In this document: positions 43,335-51,849 of the stretch, one piece after another | Numbering within the stretch: the first letter of the stretch is position 1 | Layout of the letters: each line of letters starts with the position of its first letter | From: an uncultured Microbacterium sp. | GTDB lineage: Bacteria; Actinomycetota; Actinomycetes; Actinomycetales; Microbacteriaceae | NCBI RefSeq assembly: GCF_937927635.1 | Contig: NZ_CALBRW010000018.1 | Location: forward strand, 1-64,000 | Length of the DNA: 64,000 nt | Reading direction: 5' to 3' | The notes under the pieces: generated by a model | Told to the model about the DNA's origin: nothing | Seen by the model: only the letters and a program-made list of their open reading frames with translations | Databases searched by the model: none | Program-made: the position numbers and the translations under genes

Positions 43335-45104
43335 GCGGGCGAACTCCCTGGGCTCGGCGGCGGGCATCCTGCACACGAAGTCACGGCAGTCGTAGACCAC
43401 GCCATCGGAGACGTCGCGGCCCGCGAACAGCTCGAACCCGGCATCCGCGAACGCCTTCGCCTGCGCGGGGGTGACCACGGCGATCACGTCGGCCTCGGCC
43501 TCGAGCGCGGCATCCGCAAGACCTCCCTCGCGGGACGAGACCACGGCCACCACCTGTCGCGGCGGCACCGACAGCCCCGCCGCGACGCGCAGGATCGCGC
43601 CGTACGCGATCGGATGCGCGAGTGCGCGCCCGGCGACGCCGGCGGTGAGCTGCTCGGCGTGCGAGCGATGGTCCTCCCCCGCCCCCAGCAGCCAGGCGGT
43701 CAGATGAGCGGATGCCGCAGCCGCGGGCCCCGAGGGCAGATCGCCGTCGCCGTCGTCCGCACCGCGGACGATGCCCTGTGCGGTGAGCACCGGATCCTGC
43801 GCGGGCGTCATGGCCAGCACCTCCAGGCCGCGGGTGGCCCAGGTCGCGTCGCCCGATGCCATGCCCAGCGCCAGCAGTCCATCGGCCAGCAGGCCCAGAT
43901 CGGCCTGCGTGGCCACGGCATCGGCCGCGAGGCCGTTCAGCGACGAGCGCACCAGTGCACCGTCCTCGGACCGGTTCACGCGCAGCACGTGCTCGGCCGC
44001 CGCTGCGGCTGCCTCGACCCACTCCGGCACGCCCAGCACGGCGCCCGCGCGCGCGAGCGCGCCGATGGCCAGGCCGTTCCAGCCGGTCAGCACTTTGCCG
44101 TCCACGGCCGGCGGATCCAATTGGGCCCTGCCCGCGGCATCCTGCCGGTAATAGCCGCCCTCGTTCCGCTGCCCGTCGATCCACGACTCCGAGTCCTGCG
44201 CGGCGCCGAACGCCCCGCCCTCGCGGCGCAGCACGTTCAGGAGGAAGTCCGCAATGCCTTCGACGATGTCGGCGCGCCCGGCATCCAGCGCCACCTGCAT
44301 CAGCTGCGCGTTGTCGGTCAGCATCCGCTCGTAGTGCGGCACGGTCCAATTCCGCTGGGTGGCGTAGCGGAAGAACCCGCCGTCGACCCGGTCCAGCAGC
44401 TCGGAGTCGGCCATCGCCTCCAGCGCCCGCTCCACGGCATCCGCTCCGCCCGCCACCGGATGCTGCAGGAACCGCAGTGCGGTGGCCATCGGGAACTTCG
44501 GCGCCCCGCCGAAGCCGCCGAACTCGTGGTCCTCGCGGTCGGTGATCGACTCCGCCGCCGACCGCAACGCGCCCGAATCCGGCAGCCGCGACTCCGGCTG
44601 GCGGGCGGCGGCGCGCAGAGCGTCTGCCACGGCATCCGCCGACGCCAGCACCTCGTCATGCCGATCGGTCCACGCCTCGCGCACGGCGGTGAGCACGTCG
44701 CGGAACGCCGGCGTGCCGCCGCGAGCCTCGTCGGGCCAGTACGTGCCGGCGTAGAACGTGCCGCCCTGCGGGGTGGTGAACACCGTCAGCGGCCAGCCCA
44801 GATTCTGCGTGAAGGCGGATGCCGAGGCCATGAACGCCGCATCGACCTCCGGATGCTCCTCGCGGTCCACCTTGACCGCCACGAACCCGTCGTTGATCTG
44901 CGCGGCCGTGGCCTCGTCGCTGAACGACTCGCGGGCCATCACGTGGCACCAGTGGCAGGTGGAGTAGCCGATCGAGATCATCACCGGCACGTCGCGACGC
45001 TTGGCCTCTTCGAAGGCCTCCGCGCTCCAGGGCCGCCAGTCGACGGGATTTTCCGCGTGTGCGCGCAGGTAGGGGCTGAGGGTCTCGGCGAGCCGGTTGG
45101 TCAT
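43326..45104 (-). CDS. Thioredoxin-domain protein of the YyaL/DUF255 family
   Basis: A 592-residue cytoplasmic protein. The N-terminal thioredoxin-like domain (about 1-165) contains SIGYSTCHWCHVMARESF with a CxxC active pair and the family motif GWPLTVFTTPQGGTFYAGTY. The remainder is an alpha/alpha-barrel like N-acylglucosamine 2-epimerases (ALARAGAVLG, LTGWNGLAIGAL). Biochemical function is not established. ATG 45104 is chosen because TACGGT (45112-45117, minus strand) is 7 nt upstream, suggesting leaderless mRNA; the GTG at 45113 would lie inside that box. Confidence 0.9.
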   Translation of the reverse strand: MTNRLAETLSPYLRAHAENPVDWRPWSAEAFEEAKRRDVPVMISIGYSTCHWCHVMARESFSDEATAAQINDGFVAVKVDREEHPEVDAAFMASASAFTQNLGWPLTVFTTPQGGTFYAGTYWPDEARGGTPAFRDVLTAVREAWTDRHDEVLASADAVADALRAAARQPESRLPDSGALRSAAESITDREDHEFGGFGGAPKFPMATALRFLQHPVAGGADAVERALEAMADSELLDRVDGGFFRYATQRNWTVPHYERMLTDNAQLMQVALDAGRADIVEGIADFLLNVLRREGGAFGAAQDSESWIDGQRNEGGYYRQDAAGRAQLDPPAVDGKVLTGWNGLAIGALARAGAVLGVPEWVEAAAAAAEHVLRVNRSEDGALVRSSLNGLAADAVATQADLGLLADGLLALGMASGDATWATRGLEVLAMTPAQDPVLTAQGIVRGADDGDGDLPSGPAAAASAHLTAWLLGAGEDHRSHAEQLTAGVAGRALAHPIAYGAILRVAAGLSVPPRQVVAVVSSREGGLADAALEAEADVIAVVTPAQAKAFADAGFELFAGRDVSDGVVYDCRDFVCRMPAAEPREFARAR

Positions 45105-45154
45105 GGCACCCACCGTACCCGCGCACCGGGGCCCGTGGGCGGGCGGGGTGCAGG

Positions 45155-45727
45155 TCAGAAGGCGGCGAGCGCTCGGGGGTCCTGCACGGGCGCGTAGCCC
45201 ACCAGCGGCAGGGCTCGTTCGGCGGCCAGGGTGATGCGCGAGAGGATCTGCGGCGAGACGATCTCGTACCCGTCGAAATCGGTGTTGCTGGCGTACACGC
45301 CCAGCGGCAGAGTGAGCGCCTGGAAGAAGGCGAACAGCGGGCGCAGCTGATGCTCGATGATCAGCGCATGCCGCTCCCCGCCACCGGTGGCCGCCAGCAG
45401 CACGGGCTTGCCGACCAGCGCGTACTGCCCGATGAAGTCGAACAGGTGCTTGAACAGCCCCGTGAAGGATGCCCGGTAGACCGGGCTGCCGACGATCAGC
45501 AGGTCGGCGTCCTCGATGGCGCGCAGCTGCTGCTCCACGGCATCCGGCAGGTCGTCGCGGCGCAGCGCTCCGGCGAGGCCCGGTCCGATCTCGGTCAGCT
45601 CGATCACACGCACGTCCACGTCGATGCGCGCGGCGACGGCATCCGCGATGGCGCGCAGCAGCGCCGTGGTCTTGCTGGGCTCGTGCAGGGATCCGGAGAC
45701 GGCGACGACGCGGTAGGGAGCTGGCAT
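45155..45727 (-). CDS. NAD(P)H-dependent FMN reductase (SsuE/MsuE type)
   Basis: Flavodoxin-fold reductase, 190 residues, that supplies reduced FMN to two-component monooxygenases. The N-terminal flavin-phosphate loop region is AVSGSLHEPSKTTALLRAI; SPVYRASFTGLFKHLFDF and LLAATGGGERHALIIEHQLRPLF are characteristic of SsuE/MsuE. TAGCGT (45735-45740) lies 7 nt from ATG 45727. It is not in the monooxygenase operon at 51.8-61.5 kb but is the only flavin reductase of this kind in the window and could serve it. Confidence 0.9.
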   Translation of the reverse strand: MPAPYRVVAVSGSLHEPSKTTALLRAIADAVAARIDVDVRVIELTEIGPGLAGALRRDDLPDAVEQQLRAIEDADLLIVGSPVYRASFTGLFKHLFDFIGQYALVGKPVLLAATGGGERHALIIEHQLRPLFAFFQALTLPLGVYASNTDFDGYEIVSPQILSRITLAAERALPLVGYAPVQDPRALAAF

Positions 45728-45799
45728 GGCATCGACGCTACTGAGCGGAGCGCCCCGCGTCGCGGGAAGCGACACGGGGCGTCATCCGAGTGAAACACG

Positions 45800-45815
45800 G
45801 CGTCATGTGACGCCG
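45800..45815. terminator. Perfect palindrome near the aldo/keto reductase 3' end
   Basis: GGCGTCATGTGACGCC, 7-bp arms around TG, 10 bp beyond the reductase stop on the minus strand. It could be a weak terminator or a protein-binding site; the loop is too short for a good hairpin. Confidence 0.4.
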
Positions 45816-45825
45816 CCGACAGGAG

Positions 45826-46662
45826 TCAGTTGACGTCGTCGGGGTGGGAGCCCACGCGGCCGGAGCCGTCGCCGGGATCCAGAGCGTCGATGGCGGCGAT
45901 CTGCGCGTCGCTGAGCTCGAAGCCGAACACGTCGAGGTTCTCGCGGATGCGGCCCTCGTGCACCGACTTGGGGAAGACGATGTTCCCCTTCTGCAGGTGC
46001 CAGCGCAGCACGACCTGGGCGGGAGTGCGGCCGGTCGCCGCGGCGGCGTCGGCGACGGGAGCAGTGCCGAACAGGTCGTACTTGCCCTGGCCCAGCGGGC
46101 CCCATGCCTCGATGCGCACGTCGTGGGCGGCGGCCCAGTCCGTGACGTCGCGCTGCTGGTAGGCGGGATGCAGCTCGATCTGGTCGACGGCGGGCACCAC
46201 GCCGGTGGCGGCGACGATGCGCTCCAGGTGCGGCACGAGGTGGTTCGAGACGCCGATGGAACGCGCCAGCCCCCGATCGCGGATGCCGATCATCTTCTCC
46301 CAGGCGTGCTCGTAGTCGTCCTTGGCGGGCGTGGGCCAGTGCACCAGGTACAGATCGACCTGCTCCAGCCCGAGCTTCTCCAGGCTCTCGGCGATGGCCG
46401 CATCGGGCTCGTCGTCGTGATGGCGGTCGTTCCAGAGCTTGGTGGTGATGAACAGTTCGGAGCGCGGGATGCCGGATGCCGCGATGGCGGCGCCCACGCC
46501 CTCCTCGTTGCCGTAGATGGCGGCGGTGTCGATGTGCCGGTACCCGGCCTCGAACGCCAGGGTCACCGCGCGCTCGGCCTCATCGGCGGGCACTTTGAAG
46601 ACGCCGAATCCGAGCTGGGGGATGCTGTTGCCGTCGTTGAACCGGACTGTGGGAATCGTCAT
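45826..46662 (-). CDS. Aldo/keto reductase, 2,5-diketogluconate reductase type
   Basis: NADPH-dependent reductase, 278 residues (AKR5 type). Motifs are GYRHIDTAAIYGNEEGVG with catalytic Asp and Tyr, the catalytic Lys in FITTKLWNDRH, LYLVHWP and the cofactor site VFPKSVHEGRIRENL. ATG 46662 lies 6 nt from TACGCT (46669-46674 on the minus strand), a probable leaderless promoter, divergent from hrpA. The substrate (a keto-sugar acid or aldehyde) is inferred only from the family. Confidence 0.92.
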   Translation of the reverse strand: MTIPTVRFNDGNSIPQLGFGVFKVPADEAERAVTLAFEAGYRHIDTAAIYGNEEGVGAAIAASGIPRSELFITTKLWNDRHHDDEPDAAIAESLEKLGLEQVDLYLVHWPTPAKDDYEHAWEKMIGIRDRGLARSIGVSNHLVPHLERIVAATGVVPAVDQIELHPAYQQRDVTDWAAAHDVRIEAWGPLGQGKYDLFGTAPVADAAAATGRTPAQVVLRWHLQKGNIVFPKSVHEGRIRENLDVFGFELSDAQIAAIDALDPGDGSGRVGSHPDDVN

Positions 46663-46722
46663 GGCTCCAGCGTAGGACGGACAAGCGACATGCGGCTCGG
46701 TCGCGTCGTACGATGGAGGGCT

Positions 46723-49700
46723 ATGTCTTCGCCCGTGATCTCGTACCCGCCCGAGCTGCCCGTCTCGGCGGCACGGGAGGAGATCACCGCCGCCATCCGC
46801 GATCACCAGGTCGTGATCGTCGCCGGCGCCACGGGCTCGGGCAAGACCACGCAGCTACCGAAGATCTGTCTGGAACTGGGCCGCCAGCGCATCGCGCACA
46901 CCCAGCCGCGGCGGTTGGCCGCACGCACCATCGCCGAGCGCGTGTCCGAGGAGCTGGGCGTGCAGCTGGGCGACCTGGTCGGCTACAAGGTGCGGTTCAC
47001 GGATCAGGTGTCGGATGCCACGCGCATCGCGCTGATGACCGACGGCATCCTGCTGAACGAGATCCACCGCGACCGGCTCCTGCGCCGCTACGACACGATC
47101 ATCATCGACGAGGCCCACGAGCGCTCGCTGAACGTCGACTTCCTGCTGGGCTATCTGCACCGCATCCTGCCCGAGCGGCCGGATCTGAAGCTCATCATCA
47201 CCTCGGCCACCATCGATCCGGAGAGCTTCGCCGCGCACTTCGCGGATGCCGACGGCGAGCCCGCCCCCATCATCGAGGTGTCCGGGCGCACCTATCCGGT
47301 GGAGATCCGGTACCGACCGCTGGTGGACGATGCGGCTGACGCGCAGAAGGAGTCCGAGGACGAGGTCACCGCCATCGTCGCGGCGCTGCGCGAATTGGAC
47401 CGCGAGCCCAACGGCGACGTGCTGGTGTTCCTGCCCGGCGAGGCCGAGATCCGGGATGCCGCCGAGGCCGTCCGGGGCGCGTACCGCTCCACGTCCGCAC
47501 CCGTGGAGGTGCTGCCGCTGTACGGCCGGCTGTCGGCATCCGAGCAGCACCGGGTGTTCGAGCGCTCGAAGGTCGCCGGCCTGCGCCGCCGTGTGATCCT
47601 CGCCACCAACGTCGCCGAGACCAGCCTCACCGTGCCCGGCATCAAGTACGTGATCGACGCCGGCACCGCCCGCATCTCGCGGTACAGCGCCCGCTCCAAG
47701 GTGCAGCGCCTGCCCATCGAGGCCATCTCGCAGGCATCCGCGAATCAGCGCTCGGGACGTGCAGGCCGCACCAGTGACGGCATCGCCATCCGCCTGTACT
47801 CGGAGGACGACTTCGAGAAGCGGCCAGAGTTCACCGAGCCCGAGATCCTGCGCACGTCGCTGGCCTCGGTGGTGCTGCAGATGCTGTCGCTGGGGTTCGG
47901 CGACATCACGGCGTTCCCGTTCCTCACTCCCCCGGACTCCCGCGGCGTGAAGGCCGCGCTGGATCTGCTCACCGAGATCGGCGCGGTCGACCTGGCCCGG
48001 GGAGCATCGCCGCGCCTGACGCGGATCGGTCGGGAAATCTCACGGATGCCGATGGATCCGCGGTTCGCGCGGATGCTGGTCGAGGCCGCGAAGCCGTCGT
48101 CCGGCGTGCTGCGCGAGGTGCTGGCCATCGTCGCCGGGCTCTCCATCCAGGATGTGCGCGAGCGGCCGTCGGCGGATGCCCCGCAGTCGGTGCGCGACGA
48201 GGCCGACCGCTCCCATGCCCGGTTCGTGGACCCCACCAGCGACTTCCTCACGCTCCTGAACCTGTGGAAGCATCTGCGCACCAGCCAGAAGGAGCTCGGC
48301 TCCAGCGCGTTCCGGCGGATGTGCCGCAGCGAGCACCTGAACTATGTGCGCGTGCGCGAGTGGTTCGACGTGCACCGTCAGCTGAAGACGCTGGTGAAGG
48401 GCGCTTCGACGGGCTCAGCGACCCACGCTGCGGGCGATCGGGAATCCGGTCCCGATCCGGATGCCATCCACCGCGCGATCCTGGCGGGTCTGCTCTCGCA
48501 GATCGGGATCCTCGATGAGCGAACCGCGGCGCCGAGCTCCAACAAGGACAAGCCTCGGAAGGGTGAGAAGCGCCGTATCGCCGAGTACCGCGGCGCGCGC
48601 GGCATCCGATTCTCGATCTTCCCCGGATCGGGCCTGCGCAAGAAGTCCCCGCAGGCGGTGATGGCCGCCGAGGTCGTCGAGACCTCGCGCACCTACGCCC
48701 GCACGGTCGCCGCCATCGACCCGGCGTGGGCCGAGGCGCTGGCCGGAGACCTCGCCAAGCGTCAGGTGACCGAACCGCACTGGTCGAAGGATGCCGGGGC
48801 CGCGGTCGCCTACGAGAAGGTGACGCTGTTCGGCGTGGAGATCATCCCGCGCCGGCGCGTGCAGTTCGCGCGCATCGACCGCGCGGGAGCCAGGGAGCTG
48901 TTCATCCGGCATGCGCTGGTGGAGGGCGAGTGGGATCCGTCCCGCATCGACAAGCGCGTCAGCGCGTTCTGGCGCGCCAACGCCGAGCTGCGCCGCCGGC
49001 TGGAGAAGCTCGAGGAGCGCGAGCGACGCCGCGACATCCTGGTCGGAGACGAGACGGTGCTCGCGTTCTACGAGGAGCGCATCCCGCACGAGGTGTTCGA
49101 CGTGCGCTCGTTCGAGAAGTGGTGGCGCGACGCGCTGGCATCCACGCCCAAACTGCTGGTCATGCGCGAGAGCGACCTGCTCGAGGACGACGACCGTGCA
49201 GACCAGTCCGAGTTCCCCACCCGCTGGACGCAGGACGACCAGGTGCTGGGCCTGGCGTACCGGTTCGAGCCGGGCGCCGAGGACGACGGCGTGAGCGTGG
49301 TGCTGCCGCTGGCGCTGCTGGCGCAGATCCGCGACACCGGGTTCGACTGGCAGGTGCCGGGACTGCGCGATGAGCTGATCACCGCACTGCTGCGAGCGCT
49401 GCCGAAGGCCATCCGCCGGCATGTCGTGCCCGCGGCGGACTGGGCGGCGAAGCTCAGCGCCGAGCTCGCCGACGAGGGCCCGGAGAAGCACGCCGGCGTG
49501 CCGGAGCGCTCGCTGAAGGAGGCGCTGGCCAGGCTCATCCAGCCGATCGCCAACCAGCGGGTATCAGCCGCGGATTTCGACGACGAGCGGGTGCCGGGGC
49601 ACCTGCGGATGAACTTCCGCGCCGTGGACGAGCGCGGGCGCGTGGCAGGGTCGGATCGCGATCTGGTGACGCTGCAGCAGCGACTGTCGGACCGGTCCCG

Positions 49701-50694
49701 GCAGAGCGTGGCGCGGTCCATCGGAAAGAGCACCCGCGATGGGACTGGATCCCTGAGCCTGTCGAAGGGTCGCATGCCCGCTGCGCTCCGTGGGTCCGTA
49801 AGCCCGTCGAGCGGCCCCACGTCCATCGAGCGCGACGACCTCACCGACTGGACCTTCGGCGACCTGCCCGAGGTGCTCGACACGAAGGTCGCCGGCGGGG
49901 TGGTGCGCGGGTACCCCGCCATCGTCGATCGCGGCGCGAGCGTGTCGGTGCGGCTGGAGGCGACGGCGGATGCCGCGGCATCCGCCACCCGCGACGGCGT
50001 GCTGCGGCTGGTGCTGCTGAACGTCCCCTCGCCCGCCTCGTACGTGCAGAACCACCTGACCTCGGCCGAGAAGCTCGCGCTGGCGGCATCGCCGTACCAG
50101 AACGTGGCGGCCCTCATCGAGGACGCGCGTACGGCCGTGGTGCGCGGACTCATCGAGGCCGAGGTTCCGAACGGCGTGATCCGAGACGAGGCAGAGTTCC
50201 GCCGGGTGCAGGATGCCGTGAACGCGGCGCTCGTGGACAGCCTGTTCGCCTGCGTGTCGCTGGTCGCCGCCATCCTGACCAAGAGCCGCGCCGTGGAGCG
50301 CGGCATCAAGTCGCAGAACTCGCTGGCCCTGCTGGGCCCGCTGAACGACATCCGCTCTCAGCTGGCCGGGCTCATCCGGCCCGGCTTCATCTCCGCGACC
50401 GGTGTGGAGCGCCTCGCGCACCTGCCGCGCTACCTGGACGGGATGCTGGAGCGCCTGAAGATACTGGCCAACGAGCCCGGCAAGGACCGTACCCGCATGA
50501 CGGAGTTCGAGCGCATGGCGAAGGCCTACGAGGACGCCGGCGGCACGATACCCCTCGCCTCCGACGCATCCGCCGCGCTGGTGGACGTGCGCTGGCTGCT
50601 GGAGGAGTATCGCGTCAGCGTGTTCGCGCAGCGGCTGGGCACCGCCCAGCCCGTCTCGCCTCAGCGCATCATGAAGGCGCTCGCAGGCGCCTGA
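46723..50694 (+). CDS. hrpA: ATP-dependent RNA helicase HrpA
   Basis: DEAH-box helicase, 1323 residues, the usual length. Walker A GATGSGKT is at 35-42, DEAH at 129-132, followed by TSATID, the motif V/VI region ATNVAETSLTVPGI and QRSGRAGRTSDGIAIRLYSEDD, then HA2, OB-fold and the long C-terminal DUF3418 region. HrpA proteins act on stalled ribosome or mRNA complexes. Two stretches look inserted: residues 560-567 (GASTGSAT) and about 1008-1031, both encoded by interspersed palindromic elements without breaking the frame. TACGAT (46709-46714) and GGAGGG precede ATG 46723. Confidence 0.95.
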   Translation: MSSPVISYPPELPVSAAREEITAAIRDHQVVIVAGATGSGKTTQLPKICLELGRQRIAHTQPRRLAARTIAERVSEELGVQLGDLVGYKVRFTDQVSDATRIALMTDGILLNEIHRDRLLRRYDTIIIDEAHERSLNVDFLLGYLHRILPERPDLKLIITSATIDPESFAAHFADADGEPAPIIEVSGRTYPVEIRYRPLVDDAADAQKESEDEVTAIVAALRELDREPNGDVLVFLPGEAEIRDAAEAVRGAYRSTSAPVEVLPLYGRLSASEQHRVFERSKVAGLRRRVILATNVAETSLTVPGIKYVIDAGTARISRYSARSKVQRLPIEAISQASANQRSGRAGRTSDGIAIRLYSEDDFEKRPEFTEPEILRTSLASVVLQMLSLGFGDITAFPFLTPPDSRGVKAALDLLTEIGAVDLARGASPRLTRIGREISRMPMDPRFARMLVEAAKPSSGVLREVLAIVAGLSIQDVRERPSADAPQSVRDEADRSHARFVDPTSDFLTLLNLWKHLRTSQKELGSSAFRRMCRSEHLNYVRVREWFDVHRQLKTLVKGASTGSATHAAGDRESGPDPDAIHRAILAGLLSQIGILDERTAAPSSNKDKPRKGEKRRIAEYRGARGIRFSIFPGSGLRKKSPQAVMAAEVVETSRTYARTVAAIDPAWAEALAGDLAKRQVTEPHWSKDAGAAVAYEKVTLFGVEIIPRRRVQFARIDRAGARELFIRHALVEGEWDPSRIDKRVSAFWRANAELRRRLEKLEERERRRDILVGDETVLAFYEERIPHEVFDVRSFEKWWRDALASTPKLLVMRESDLLEDDDRADQSEFPTRWTQDDQVLGLAYRFEPGAEDDGVSVVLPLALLAQIRDTGFDWQVPGLRDELITALLRALPKAIRRHVVPAADWAAKLSAELADEGPEKHAGVPERSLKEALARLIQPIANQRVSAADFDDERVPGHLRMNFRAVDERGRVAGSDRDLVTLQQRLSDRSRQSVARSIGKSTRDGTGSLSLSKGRMPAALRGSVSPSSGPTSIERDDLTDWTFGDLPEVLDTKVAGGVVRGYPAIVDRGASVSVRLEATADAAASATRDGVLRLVLLNVPSPASYVQNHLTSAEKLALAASPYQNVAALIEDARTAVVRGLIEAEVPNGVIRDEAEFRRVQDAVNAALVDSLFACVSLVAAILTKSRAVERGIKSQNSLALLGPLNDIRSQLAGLIRPGFISATGVERLAHLPRYLDGMLERLKILANEPGKDRTRMTEFERMAKAYEDAGGTIPLASDASAALVDVRWLLEEYRVSVFAQRLGTAQPVSPQRIMKALAGA
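48402..48423. repeat. Interspersed palindromic element inside hrpA, copy 1
   Basis: Core CTTCGACGGGCTCAGCGACC (48404-48423 region) translated as Ala-Ser-Thr-Gly-Ser-Ala-Thr, residues 561-567, just before the conserved DPDAIHRAIL segment. Confidence 0.75.
49746..49814. repeat. Interspersed palindromic elements inside hrpA, copies 2 and 3
   Basis: Two directly repeated arms in the opposite orientation to copy 1: ATCCCTGAGCCTGTCGAAGG (49749-49768) and a diverged copy TCCGTAAGCCCGTCGAGCGG (49795-49814). They encode a Ser/Leu/Pro-rich segment (about residues 1009-1031) just before the conserved DDLTDWTFGDLP. Confidence 0.75.
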
Positions 50695-50701
50695 GTCGGG
50701 T

Positions 50702-50707
50702 TAGCCT
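50702..50707 (+). promoter_or_regulatory. Candidate -10 box (TAGCCT) of leaderless oxidoreductase gene
   Basis: TAGCCT ends 6 nt before ATG 50714; there is no Shine-Dalgarno. It lies 7 bp after the hrpA stop, so the gene need not depend on hrpA transcription. Confidence 0.5.
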
Positions 50708-50713
50708 GAATCC

Positions 50714-51658
50714 ATGGCTCGCGCGATCGTCCACACAGAACTCGGTTCCCCTGACGTGCTCCGGCTGGTGGAGGTGCCCGACCCTGTCGCCGGCCCCGGC
50801 GAGGTGGTCGTGCGCATCGAGGCGGCCGGAGTGAACCCGATCGACGTCAAGCAGCGCTCGGGACTCCGTCCGCTGCCTCCCATCACCGAGCCGCGGCACG
50901 TGGGCTTCGACGGCGCGGGAACCATCACCGCGATCGGCGAGGGCGTGAGCGGCTACGCGGTCGGTGAGCGCGTCGCCATCGGCGACACCCGCGGCACATA
51001 CGCCACGTCGCTGGCCGTGCCAGTGGGGCACATCACCCGCCTGCTGGACGGCGTCACGTCCGCCGAGGGCGCGGCTCTGGCGATCCCCGCCGGCACCGCG
51101 TACCAGTCGCTGCGCTCGCTCGGGGTGCGCAAGGGCGACACCGTGCTGATCCACGCCGGCTCCGGCGCTGTCGGCCAGGCCGCGATCCAGTTCGCCGTGC
51201 TGTGGGGCGCCACGGTCATCGCCACGGCAAGTCCCGCGCGGCACGACCAGCTGCGCGCGCTGGGCGCGATCCCCGTCGCCTACGGCGAGGGCCTCACCGA
51301 CCGCGTCCGCGAGGCCGCGCCGCAGGGTGTCACCGTAGCCCTGGACGGCGCGGGCACCGACGAGGCCATCCAGACCTCGTTGGACCTGGTCTCAGACCAC
51401 GACCGCATCGCGACCATCGTGCGGGGGCCGGATGCCGCAGAGCTGGGCATCCAGGCGTACTCCGGCGGCAACCCGATTCCGCTCACCGAGCAGCAGCTGG
51501 CGTGGCGCCACGAAGCCGTCGGCGTGGCCATCAATCTCATCGAGGCCGGTGACTTCCAAGTCGAGCTCGGTCCCGAGCTGCCGCTGGCCGAGGCCGCACA
51601 CGCCCACGAACTCATCGAGCAGCACACCGCCACGGGCAAGATCGTGCTGATCCCCTGA
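50714..51658 (+). CDS. NADP-dependent quinone oxidoreductase (MDR family)
   Basis: Medium-chain dehydrogenase/reductase without zinc, 314 residues. GroES-like N-terminal half (AAGVNPIDVKQRSG, GFDGAGTITAIGEGV) and Rossmann half with VLIHAGSGAVGQAAIQFA and VTVALDGAGTDEAI. None of the catalytic-zinc Cys ligands are present, which places it with QOR/zeta-crystallin-type reductases acting on quinones or enones. It follows hrpA by 19 bp on its own probable promoter. Confidence 0.9.
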   Translation: MARAIVHTELGSPDVLRLVEVPDPVAGPGEVVVRIEAAGVNPIDVKQRSGLRPLPPITEPRHVGFDGAGTITAIGEGVSGYAVGERVAIGDTRGTYATSLAVPVGHITRLLDGVTSAEGAALAIPAGTAYQSLRSLGVRKGDTVLIHAGSGAVGQAAIQFAVLWGATVIATASPARHDQLRALGAIPVAYGEGLTDRVREAAPQGVTVALDGAGTDEAIQTSLDLVSDHDRIATIVRGPDAAELGIQAYSGGNPIPLTEQQLAWRHEAVGVAINLIEAGDFQVELGPELPLAEAAHAHELIEQHTATGKIVLIP

Positions 51659-51849
51659 TCAGAGCGGTCTCCGCACGGAGAACACCATCGACAGTGCCGC
51701 CGATCGCATGACCTGCAGCACAACTTCTGCTCCAGCGGTAGTCCCTCGTCATCCGATTTCGCGAAGTCACGCCGTGTTACATCTGTCCTTCCGCCTTCCT
51801 GGACCGCGTCCCACAATCGTGGGACAGCACAAGGAACAGGAGTCGGAAA
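51659..51849 (+). promoter_or_regulatory. Upstream region of the monooxygenase-transporter operon, with palindromes
   Basis: A 191-bp gap without a convincing gene. TCTCCGCACGGAGA (51668-51681) is a 6-bp-arm palindrome close to the preceding stop. GTCCCACAATCGTGGGAC (51808-51825) has perfect 7-bp arms and lies 25 bp before the first gene of the operon, between the likely promoter and the AGGAG ribosome site; it is the best operator candidate. No riboswitch fold is recognised. Confidence 0.6.

Noticed and set aside
51280..51816. Cys-rich minus-strand translation upstream of the monooxygenase operon, considered as a cysteine-sensing leader peptide
   Set aside because: It reads away from the operon and overlaps the oxidoreductase gene; no plus-strand Cys-rich leader with a good start was found.
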